From Clostridiales bacterium UBA6388 (GTDB lineage Bacteria > Bacillota > Clostridia > Oscillospirales > Oscillospiraceae): a stretch of 10,414 bases of DNA. The DNA lies in the NCBI GenBank assembly GCA_002437575.1, contig DJQK01000089.1, positions 1,202 to 11,615 on the forward strand. Direction: 5' to 3'. Shown here piece by piece: positions 4,457 through 10,414 of this stretch; position 1 is the first letter of the stretch; the number at the start of each line of letters is the position of its first letter. A program made the position numbers and the translations under genes. The notes under the pieces are model-generated. The model had not been told where the DNA came from and searched no databases. It saw only the letters and a program-made list of their open reading frames with translations.

Positions 4457-7276
4457 TTATGGGATCTCTTCCTCGACGGGCGGATCGTAAGCCTCTTCGG
4501 GAATTACCGTCTGGCCGGACTGCATGGCCTGCCACTGCTCTTTCGTGATCAGCAGCTGCCGCGGCTTCGAGCCCTCAAAATGGCCGACGATGCCGCGCTC
4601 TTCCATCTCGTCCATGATACGCGCGGCTCTGGCGTAGCCGAGCTTGAGCCTTCGCTGGAGCATGGAAACGGAGGCCTGCCCGGTCTCTAAAATCACGTCG
4701 ACTGCGGCCGGGAGCATCTCGTCGCCGTCATCGTCCGGGGCATCCGCTGCCACATTTGCCGAAGCCGCGTCCTTGCCCTTGCCGCTCTCGGCGGCCTTTT
4801 TGTCGATCTCAGCCATGACCTCGTCGGAGTATTCGGCGGTGTTCGAGCGTTTGATGAACGAAACGACCTCCTGCACCTCGTCGTCGGTGATGAAGCAGCC
4901 CTGCACGCGTTTGGGCTTTCCCTGCCCCAGGGGCGCATAGAGCATATCGCCCTTGCCGACCAGCTTTTCCGCGCCCGCAGTATCGAGAATGATGCGCGAT
5001 TCCATCGCCGACGCGACCGCAAACGCGATCCGAGACGGAATGTTCGCCTTCATCAGGCCTGTGATGACGTCTCTTGACGGACGCTGCGTCGCGATGACCA
5101 GATGCATTCCCGCCGCACGGCCCATCTGCGCCACGCGGCAAATGGACTCTTCGACCTCCTTGGCCGCAACGAGCATCAGATCGGCCAGCTCGTCGATGAC
5201 GACCACGATCTGCGGCATGGGCTCGACCTCGCCCGTGGCTCTGGCCTGCTTGTTATAAGACGCCAGATCGCGCACGCCTTCGTCCGCCATCATACGGTAC
5301 CGGCGCATCATTTCCGTCACCGCCCACTGTAGTGCGCCCGCCGCCTTCTTGGGGTCGGTCACGACCGGAATGAGCAGGTGCGGAATGCCGTTGTAAATGC
5401 CAAGCTCGACCATTTTCGGGTCGACCATGATGAGCTTGACCTCCTCGGGCTTGGCCTTATACAGAAGCGAGATAATGAGCGAGTTCATGCACACCGACTT
5501 ACCGGAGCCGGTCGTACCGGCAATGAGCAGGTGCGGCAGTCGTCCGATGTCGCCGATGATGCGGTTGCCGCCGATGTCCTTGCCGACGGCGAACGACACC
5601 TTGGACTTCGATTTCACAAATTCCGGCGAGTCGATGACGTCGCGTGCCAGAACGGTCGAAACGACGCGGTTCGGCACCTCGATGCCGACCACGGAAATTT
5701 TCTCCGGAATGGCCGCAATGCGCACGCCCGACGCGCCGAGCGCCAGCGCGATATCGTCCGCGAGATTCGTGACCTTTGAGAGCTTCACGCCGCGGTCCAG
5801 CTCCAGCTCATACCGCGTAACAGACGGGCCGCGCGTGACGTTGATGATGCTGGCCTCAATGCCGAAGGATTTGAGCGTATCGTTCAAGCGCTCGGCGTTC
5901 TGCCGCATTTCCTCGGTGCCGTCGTGCGCCGTGCCGGAACCGGCTTTGAGAAGCTCCACCGGCGGATACTGATACTCCGGCGGCTCTGGCGCAGCGGCAA
6001 TTTCCTGCGCGATGGCAGCGGCCTCCAGATGCACGTCCGCTTTTTTGATCTTGTCTTCTGCCGGAGCCTCAATTGGCGGCAGATTTTCCGAAATCGCGGC
6101 GACCGCAGCCTCGGGCTTGGGAAGCGGCTTGTTGGCAGCACCGGCCGCGGCTAAAAATGCAGACTCCGCAGACGAAGGATCCTTCCTGGGCGCTTCGACC
6201 GGCGCTTGCGGCAGAATATCTTCCGGTTCGGAAACCGGCGCTTCGGGCTTTTTCTGATTGGGCACGACGAGCGGCGCGGGCTCCTGCCGGAGTTCACGCA
6301 AATTCAGAGGCGGCAGATGCTTCGGAAGCTCCTCCGGCGTCTGCACCGGTTCGGGCGGCGCCTCATGCTGCTGCCGGACGGCCAGAATGTCGGGGCCCTC
6401 GTCGGGGCTTTCCGCGTCCTTTTTGGCCTGTGCGCGGCTCTGCTCGACAAAAACGTCGGGGCGCATGGGGCTCTTTTTTCCCTTCTGCGTCTTTGCCTCC
6501 TGCACCGGAAGCGGCGGCTCGTCCACCGGAAGATCAAACTCCGAGGCCTTCGTGCGGCGTCTTTCCTGCTGCATTTCCGCACGCTCGATGTGCTTCTGCG
6601 CCACGTGGTTGACGATGCGCTCGGCAGGGTCTGGGTGCTCTCGCTGCGGCTCGTCATATTCGATCCGCGGCCGGTTCCGGATGGCCGTGATGATGCCGGA
6701 GACGGTCATGTTGAGGCTCGTGATGAGCTCTAAAATCAGCGCGATAAAAAGCACGATGACCGCACCGGCGCGGCTGATGATGAGCTCGAGCGTCTGCGCC
6801 AGAAGCCCCGAAACAACGCCCGCACAGCTGCCGTCCAGTCCGCCGTCCCAGAGCGTTTCGAAGATTGAAAGATCCCACTGCGCGCCGTCCTGTCCGCCGA
6901 CCAGCTGCACCAAAGCCCCGATCGTCACGGCCAGCAGAATGCTGCACGTAACGCGCAGCGCGACGGGTCTTCCGTCATGCAGCAGCAAAATCAGAAAACC
7001 CATCACGAACGAAAACGGCAATATGTATAGTCCCGCGCCGATCAGGCCCTTGAAAAGCGAGATCAGCAGCGACAAAAGCGCCCCCTTGATGCCGAGGCAG
7101 CCCAGCACCGTGCACAGCGCCAGCGCCGCGCAGACGCCGGCCCCGACCTCACGCCGGATGGGCGGACGGCTCTTCGTCTTTGACCGGGCGCTTTTTGACG
7201 GCGTCTTCCGGCTGCCGGAGGTTTTTCCGGTGGTCTTCGCGCCGGAGGAACGTTTTTTCGTCTGATTTTCCGCCAT
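4457..7276 (-). CDS. ftsK: DNA translocase FtsK/SpoIIIE (939 aa)
   Basis: ATP-driven DNA pump at the division or sporulation septum. Residues 1-44 are Lys/Ser-rich. Four or five membrane segments lie between about 45 and 190. A long, Pro/Glu/Ala-rich, low-complexity linker spans about 205-440. The motor follows: an alpha/beta region from about 455, Walker A in AGTTGSGKS (586-594), Walker B in VVVIDELADL (691-700), and ATQRPS (729-734). After a second acidic linker (about 828-855), a winged-helix gamma domain lies at about 856-912 (GYARAARIMDEMEERGIVG); in relatives this domain reads polar DNA sequences. The start at 7276 is preceded by GGATGGAGCCTT. A longer in-frame start at 7459 would overlap uppP by more than 160 bp, so I rejected it. 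It lies 14 nt after uppP and is almost certainly co-transcribed with it. FtsK and SpoIIIE roles cannot be separated from sequence. Confidence 0.95.
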   Translation of the reverse strand: MAENQTKKRSSGAKTTGKTSGSRKTPSKSARSKTKSRPPIRREVGAGVCAALALCTVLGCLGIKGALLSLLISLFKGLIGAGLYILPFSFVMGFLILLLHDGRPVALRVTCSILLAVTIGALVQLVGGQDGAQWDLSIFETLWDGGLDGSCAGVVSGLLAQTLELIISRAGAVIVLFIALILELITSLNMTVSGIITAIRNRPRIEYDEPQREHPDPAERIVNHVAQKHIERAEMQQERRRTKASEFDLPVDEPPLPVQEAKTQKGKKSPMRPDVFVEQSRAQAKKDAESPDEGPDILAVRQQHEAPPEPVQTPEELPKHLPPLNLRELRQEPAPLVVPNQKKPEAPVSEPEDILPQAPVEAPRKDPSSAESAFLAAAGAANKPLPKPEAAVAAISENLPPIEAPAEDKIKKADVHLEAAAIAQEIAAAPEPPEYQYPPVELLKAGSGTAHDGTEEMRQNAERLNDTLKSFGIEASIINVTRGPSVTRYELELDRGVKLSKVTNLADDIALALGASGVRIAAIPEKISVVGIEVPNRVVSTVLARDVIDSPEFVKSKSKVSFAVGKDIGGNRIIGDIGRLPHLLIAGTTGSGKSVCMNSLIISLLYKAKPEEVKLIMVDPKMVELGIYNGIPHLLIPVVTDPKKAAGALQWAVTEMMRRYRMMADEGVRDLASYNKQARATGEVEPMPQIVVVIDELADLMLVAAKEVEESICRVAQMGRAAGMHLVIATQRPSRDVITGLMKANIPSRIAFAVASAMESRIILDTAGAEKLVGKGDMLYAPLGQGKPKRVQGCFITDDEVQEVVSFIKRSNTAEYSDEVMAEIDKKAAESGKGKDAASANVAADAPDDDGDEMLPAAVDVILETGQASVSMLQRRLKLGYARAARIMDEMEERGIVGHFEGSKPRQLLITKEQWQAMQSGQTVIPEEAYDPPVEEEIP

Positions 7277-7290
7277 AAGGCTCCATCCTT

Positions 7291-8121
7291 TCAGGAGATC
7301 AGGGACAAGGCCAGCGTCACAAGCCCCGCGCCCCAGCAATAGTAGCAAAAGCCGCCGAATTTTCCGCGCTGCACGACCAGCCGCAGAAAGTAAATGGCAA
7401 AATAGCCCGACACGAACGCGACCAAAACGCCCACCAGATACATGGGAAGATACGTCCACGTCACGCCGTTTACGATCGCCTTCACGAGCGATAAAAGATT
7501 TGCGCCCACGACCGCCGGAATGGACAGCAGAAACGAAAATTTCACCGCAAAATTCCGGTCAAATCCGCGCAGCATCCCCGCGCTGATCGTCGTTCCCGAG
7601 CGAGACAGCCCCGGCACGATCGCGACGGCCTGCGCAAGACCGACGATGACCGCGTCCGACACGTTGGCGCTGCGCTCGTCCTTGTTGCCATGGCCCATGC
7701 GGTCGGCAGCAAAGAGCAGAAAGCCGGTCATAACAAAGGCAAAGCCGATGAAAAACGTGTTCTGATACAGGCTCTCCACGGCATCGGATAAAAACGCCGC
7801 CGGGATCAGCGGAAGCGTCGCGATGATCAGAAAGCTCAAGAGCCTGCGCTCTTTTCGGTTCGGCTTTCCCCCGCGCGGCATTTTGCGCAAATGCACCATC
7901 CGTAAAAATTCCTTCGCCGCCTCGCGCACATCCTTCCAGAATGCGAGCACGACTGCCGCCAGCGTCCCCAGATGCAGCAGCACGTCAAAGAGCATATGGT
8001 TTTCCATGTCGCCGATGGCGAGAAAGCTTTGCAGCACCGCCAGATGGCCCGAGCTCGAGATCGGCAGAAATTCCGCCAGCCCCTGCACCAGCCCCAGCAA
8101 AACCGCGTTCCAATAGGTCAT
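7291..8121 (-). CDS. uppP: Undecaprenyl-diphosphatase UppP/BacA (276 aa)
   Basis: Integral membrane phosphatase that converts undecaprenyl diphosphate to undecaprenyl phosphate, recycling the lipid carrier for peptidoglycan and other wall polymers; its activity also underlies bacitracin tolerance. Both family signatures are present: GLAEFLPISSSGHL at 14-27 (Glu17, the Ser cluster and His26) and PGLSRSGTT at 170-178 with the essential Arg174. The rest is a series of hydrophobic segments. A basic loop at about 78-93 (LRKMPRGGKPNRKERR) separates two of them. The length is standard. GGAGG lies seven bases before the ATG at 8121. It sits 90 bp after the tepA-like gene and 14 nt before ftsK. Confidence 0.95.
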   Translation of the reverse strand: MTYWNAVLLGLVQGLAEFLPISSSGHLAVLQSFLAIGDMENHMLFDVLLHLGTLAAVVLAFWKDVREAAKEFLRMVHLRKMPRGGKPNRKERRLLSFLIIATLPLIPAAFLSDAVESLYQNTFFIGFAFVMTGFLLFAADRMGHGNKDERSANVSDAVIVGLAQAVAIVPGLSRSGTTISAGMLRGFDRNFAVKFSFLLSIPAVVGANLLSLVKAIVNGVTWTYLPMYLVGVLVAFVSGYFAIYFLRLVVQRGKFGGFCYYCWGAGLVTLALSLIS

Positions 8122-8211
8122 AGTTCATCCTCCGAAGGTCAAAACGGCTTTTGTCGTAAAAATCTCATACTGATTTATATTACCACACCCGGAGGAATAT
8201 TTCCAGAGTTT
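8122..8211 (-). promoter_or_regulatory. uppP: Possible weak promoter upstream of uppP
   Basis: The 90-bp gap between the tepA-like stop and uppP contains, on the minus strand, TGGTAATAT, an extended -10-like element. A poor -35 candidate TGGAAA lies 17 bases before the TAATAT. The matches to consensus are modest, so this is only a candidate internal promoter; there is no clear terminator after the upstream gene. The GGAGG site of uppP lies at the uppP end of the gap. Confidence 0.25.
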
Positions 8212-8898
8212 TTACTCCGAACGGTCTTCTTTTGCCTGCGCGATCTGCTCGTGCAGACACTCCAGCGCGTCCGAAAGAGACCCAAGCTCGTCCATGAGCC
8301 CGGACTCGACGGCCTGCGCCCCATATAAGATCGTTCCGACGTCGGTCGCCATATTGCCGGTGGCCATCATGCAGCGGACAAATTTTTCTCTTGAAATGTT
8401 CGAGTTTTCGGTCACAAAATCGACGATATGGTCCTGAATTTCCTCAAAATAGTGATACGTCTGCGGCGCGCCGACAACGAGCCCCGTCATGCGCACCGGG
8501 TGCACGGTCATGCTGGCTCTGGGCGCTATAAACGCGCGTTTTGCAGACACCGCCAGCGGAATGCCGATCGAGTGCCCGCCGCCCAGGACAAGCGACACCG
8601 TCGGCTTTTTCATGCCCGCGATCATCTCCGCGATGGCAAGCCCGGCTTCAATGTCTCCGCCCACGGTGTTGAGCAGAAGCAGCAGTCCGTCAATGTCTTC
8701 TGCCTCCTCGATCGCCGCCAGAAGCGGGATGACGTGCTCGTACTTCGTCGTTTTCACCGTCTCGGGAAGCGTCTGATGGCCCTCGATCTGGCCGATGATG
8801 GTGAGGGTATAGATGTTTCCCCTGCTCGTTTTGCTCGTGCTCGCGCCAAGCTCCAGTAGCTCCTGCGCGGCCTCCGGCTGCTTTTTCTCGTCGCTCAT
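8212..8898 (-). CDS. tepA: ClpP-fold serine protease, TepA-like (228 aa)
   Basis: Belongs to the ClpP/crotonase-like protease clan and resembles Bacillus TepA (YmfB, translocation-enhancing protein), which also lies beside spoIIIE. Visible features are the oxyanion loop NTVGGDIEAG (77-86), the nucleophile Ser110 in GGGHSIGIPLA, the probable catalytic His133 in ASMTVHPV, and an acidic residue in GAQAVESGLMDELG (Asp203 is the candidate third member). The N-terminus is acidic and lacks a signal peptide, so it is probably cytoplasmic. The start at 8898 is chosen because GGAGG lies eight bases upstream; the frame stays open further upstream, but that would overlap the preceding gene. The gap to the upstream YbaK-family gene is 52 nt. 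The natural substrate is unknown, and the link to secretion is from the family only. Confidence 0.8.
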   Translation of the reverse strand: MSDEKKQPEAAQELLELGASTSKTSRGNIYTLTIIGQIEGHQTLPETVKTTKYEHVIPLLAAIEEAEDIDGLLLLLNTVGGDIEAGLAIAEMIAGMKKPTVSLVLGGGHSIGIPLAVSAKRAFIAPRASMTVHPVRMTGLVVGAPQTYHYFEEIQDHIVDFVTENSNISREKFVRCMMATGNMATDVGTILYGAQAVESGLMDELGSLSDALECLHEQIAQAKEDRSE

Positions 8899-8950
8899 AG
8901 GCTCTGCCTCCAAATTTCTTTTGGAAACAGGATACCCCAAAGTTAGAGAA

Positions 8951-9436
8951 TTATGCCTGTGCGTCCTCCTGCCAGCTCTTACAGACGTCGACCCAGCCGT
9001 CGAACTTTGAGTATTTTTCAAGCTCCGGGATCGTCAATTCAATTGCGCTGCTGGCGCTGCCTGCCGCCGGGAAGACCGTCTCAAAGCGCTTGAGCGACTC
9101 GTCTAAGAAAACCTTCACGCCCTCTTTCACGGCAAACGGGCACACGCCGCCCACCGCGTGGCCGATATACTGCGGCACATCGTCGTGCGCGAGCATTTTT
9201 GCCTTCACGCCGAAGCGGTCTTTGTACTTCTTGTTATCGACCCGCGCGTCTCCGGCGGCCACGATGAGAATGCAGCTGTCCCCAACTAAAAACGACAGCG
9301 TCTTTGCGATCCGCTTCGGCTCGACGCCCGCGGCCTTCGCCGCCAATTCCACCGTCGCGCTCGACACGTCAAACTCCAGCACGCGCTTCTCCATTCCAAA
9401 CTGCGCAAAATACGCTTTCACCTTCTCGATCGACAT
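8951..9436 (-). CDS. YbaK/EbsC-family aminoacyl-tRNA deacylase-like protein (161 aa)
   Basis: Single-domain member of the YbaK/ProXp editing superfamily, whose members hydrolyse mischarged tRNAs (often tRNA-Pro) in trans. Supporting features are DVSSATVELAAKAAGVEPKR (24-43), IAKTLSFLV with Lys45 at the position of the conserved lysine, the LIVAAGDARVDNKKYK strand-helix (58-72), and the signature GHAVGGVCPFAV (92-103) followed by LDESLKRFETVFPAAGS. The length is typical. The start at 9436 has GGAGG eight bases upstream and follows a strong promoter; the frame continues upstream through the promoter, so longer starts are excluded. It differs clearly in sequence from the divergent ybaK at 9552. 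The exact tRNA specificity cannot be assigned. It heads the minus-strand gene block. Confidence 0.85.
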   Translation of the reverse strand: MSIEKVKAYFAQFGMEKRVLEFDVSSATVELAAKAAGVEPKRIAKTLSFLVGDSCILIVAAGDARVDNKKYKDRFGVKAKMLAHDDVPQYIGHAVGGVCPFAVKEGVKVFLDESLKRFETVFPAAGSASSAIELTIPELEKYSKFDGWVDVCKSWQEDAQA

Positions 9437-9467
9437 AAAAGCCGCCTCCAAAAAAAGAATCTGCCCT

Positions 9468-9496
9468 ATTATAACAAACCCCGCCGCATCTTGCAA
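9468..9496 (-). promoter_or_regulatory. Sigma-A-type promoter for the minus-strand YbaK-family gene
   Basis: On the minus strand, -35 TTGCAA (9496-9491), a 17-bp spacer (9490-9474) and a perfect -10 TATAAT (9473-9468). Transcription would start near 9461, about 25 nt before the ATG. The -35 is shared with the opposite promoter. Confidence 0.75.
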
Positions 9497-9519
9497 GTTT
9501 GCGCAAAATCGGGTATAAT
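9491..9519 (+). promoter_or_regulatory. ybaK: Sigma-A-type promoter for ybaK
   Basis: On the plus strand, -35 TTGCAA (9491-9496), a 17-bp spacer (9497-9513) and a perfect -10 TATAAT (9514-9519). Transcription would start near 9526, about 26 nt before the ATG. The spacer contains a 10-bp palindrome TTTGCGCAAA (9498-9507) that could be an operator, though nothing here proves it. Confidence 0.8.
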
Positions 9520-9551
9520 GGCCTCGCAAAACCGCCGAAGGAGGCGAAGGT

Positions 9552-10022
9552 ATGAACAAAACGAACGTCATGCGTCTTTTGGACGCGGCAAAGATCCCAT
9601 ACGAAGCAAAAGAATACGCCTTTGACGAAAACGACCTCAGCGGTCTGCACGCCGCCGAAGGCATCGGAAGGCCCGCCGAGCAGATCTTCAAAACGCTCGT
9701 CGCGCGGGGAGACAAGCAGGGCTATCTCGTTTTCTGCATTCCCGTGTGCTGTGAGCTGGACCTGAAAAAAGCCGCGAAGGCCGCGAAGGACAAGAAGGTC
9801 GAGCTCATCCACGTCAAAGAGCTTCTGCCGCTCACGGGCTATATCCGCGGCGGATGCAGCCCCATCGGGATGAAAAAGCACTTTCCGACGTTTCTCGACG
9901 AAACGGCCATCTTGTATGACGAGATCGGCGTCTCGGCCGGGCAGCGCGGGGCGCAGGTGCTGTTAAACCCCGAAGCGCTTTGTGACTACGTCGGCGCGGA
10001 ATTTGCCGATCTGACCGTATAG
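9552..10022 (+). CDS. ybaK: Cys-tRNA(Pro) deacylase YbaK (156 aa)
   Basis: Trans-editing enzyme that hydrolyses Cys-tRNA(Pro) formed by mischarging by prolyl-tRNA synthetase. The sequence matches the YbaK/EbsC type: N-terminal KTNVMRLLDAAKIPYEAKEY, EQIFKTLVARGD with Lys47 at the position of the essential lysine, CCELDLKKAAKA (66-77), and the signature GYIRGGCSPIGMKK at 96-109. ETAILYDEIGVSAGQRGAQV and a C-terminal segment follow. The length is standard for the family. AAGGAGG lies seven bases before the ATG. A TSCPD-domain gene follows after 14 nt, so the two are likely one transcript. Confidence 0.92.
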   Translation: MNKTNVMRLLDAAKIPYEAKEYAFDENDLSGLHAAEGIGRPAEQIFKTLVARGDKQGYLVFCIPVCCELDLKKAAKAAKDKKVELIHVKELLPLTGYIRGGCSPIGMKKHFPTFLDETAILYDEIGVSAGQRGAQVLLNPEALCDYVGAEFADLTV

Positions 10023-10036
10023 AAAGGAAGAACAGT

Positions 10037-10291
10037 ATGCACTACGAATATCAGACAAAGGGCACGTGCTCGACCCGCATTTTATTTGACATCGAGGACG
10101 GCAGGCTCCACAACGTCGAGTACATCGGCGGCTGCAACGGCAATTTGCAGGGCATCGGCCGGCTCGTCGAGGGAATGCCGGTGGACGAGGTCATCAAGCG
10201 TCTTCGCGGCATCCGCTGCGGCTACAAGCCGACCTCCTGTCCCGACCAGCTGGCCACGGCGCTGGAAAAGGCCGTTTCCAAAAACGCATAA
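10037..10291 (+). CDS. TSCPD-domain protein (TIGR03905-like), 84 aa
   Basis: Small soluble protein. Near its C-terminus it carries the motif GYKPTSCPDQLATAL (62-76), which names the TSCPD domain, also found at the C-terminus of some class II ribonucleotide reductases. It resembles the stand-alone Clostridia family in length and layout: TKGTCSTRILFDI (7-19), YIGGCNGNLQGI (29-40), VEGMPVDEVIKRLRGIRCG (44-62). Four cysteines (11, 33, 61 and 68) lie within or beside these conserved blocks and could form a metal site, but this is inference. The function of the stand-alone family is not established. A purine-rich AAAGGAAG precedes the ATG. It probably shares the ybaK transcript. A MITE-like copy begins 4 nt after its stop. 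Confidence 0.85.
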   Translation: MHYEYQTKGTCSTRILFDIEDGRLHNVEYIGGCNGNLQGIGRLVEGMPVDEVIKRLRGIRCGYKPTSCPDQLATALEKAVSKNA

Positions 10292-10295
10292 TATG

Positions 10296-10414
10296 GGAAC
10301 CGCTGATCAAATCCACGACCGCGGACGACGGATCTTTTCCGTCAATACTGCGGTTTGAAAAGCGAGAAATACACAAAGTATTCCTTCGCTTTCCAAACCT
10401 TGTCTTGACAAAAA
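10296..10414. mobile_element. MITE-like element, second copy (cut by the window edge)
   Basis: Aligns without gaps to 95-213, with 12 differences in 119 bases (about 90% identity), in the same orientation. It has the same left end (GGAACCGCTGATCAAATC) and the same internal hairpin (arms 10352-10372 and 10378-10399, loop 10373-10377). The right end and any right-hand target duplication lie outside the window. The left flank reads TATG. Confidence 0.8.

Noticed and set aside
6258..7265. Open plus-strand frame of 335 codons
   Set aside because: It is antisense to the ftsK linker and membrane region, is Ser/Arg-rich and low-complexity, and has no motif. It reflects the codon bias of ftsK.
7277..7459. 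61-codon N-terminal extension of ftsK
   Set aside because: It would overlap uppP by more than 160 bp. The ATG at 7276 has a suitable ribosome-binding site, and the extension does not resemble FtsK.

Overview
The window looks like chromosomal DNA of a GC-rich, gut-type Clostridia, most likely in or near Oscillospiraceae/Ruminococcaceae. This is inferred from gene families and layout, not from a marker gene. Supporting signs are a TepA-like ClpP-fold protease close to a SpoIIIE/FtsK translocase (an arrangement known from Bacillus and Clostridia), a small TSCPD-domain protein, an ECF-transporter S component, a Firmicutes-type MetA with Glu111, and strong GGAGG ribosome-binding sites throughout.

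Layout. Positions 1-781 are a decayed accessory stretch. It holds an unidentified coding fragment at the left edge, a 160-bp MITE-like element (95-254), the C-terminal part of a frameshifted isochorismatase-like hydrolase, and the 3' end of an IS3-type insertion sequence whose hairpin also forms a good terminator for the minus-strand genes. From 803 to 9436 all genes are on the minus strand. In transcription order they are a YbaK/EbsC-family deacylase, tepA-like protease, uppP and ftsK, then a 124-bp gap, then an ECF S component, a HAD phosphatase, metY and metA. The last four are packed with 0 to 18 nt between genes or a one-base overlap, so they are probably one methionine-related operon. 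From 9552 to 10291 two plus-strand genes follow, ybaK and a TSCPD-domain protein, and then a second MITE copy that runs off the right edge.

How the genes work together. metA makes an activated homoserine (acetyl-homoserine predicted from Glu111) and metY converts it with sulfide to homocysteine. The S component and the phosphatase are co-transcribed with them, and their substrates cannot be read from the sequence. uppP (lipid carrier recycling for the cell wall) and ftsK (DNA pumping at the septum) are both linked to envelope and division, and tepA sits in the same block. Two members of the aminoacyl-tRNA editing (YbaK) superfamily are transcribed away from each other.

Most striking observations. 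The two YbaK-family genes appear to be driven by back-to-back sigma-A promoters that use the same palindromic TTGCAA as their -35 element, each with a 17-bp spacer and a perfect TATAAT. The MITE-like repeat, about 90% identical over 119 bp between its two copies, contains an internal hairpin with one compensated base-pair change. I found no CRISPR array, tRNA, rRNA or clearly novel multi-gene system.
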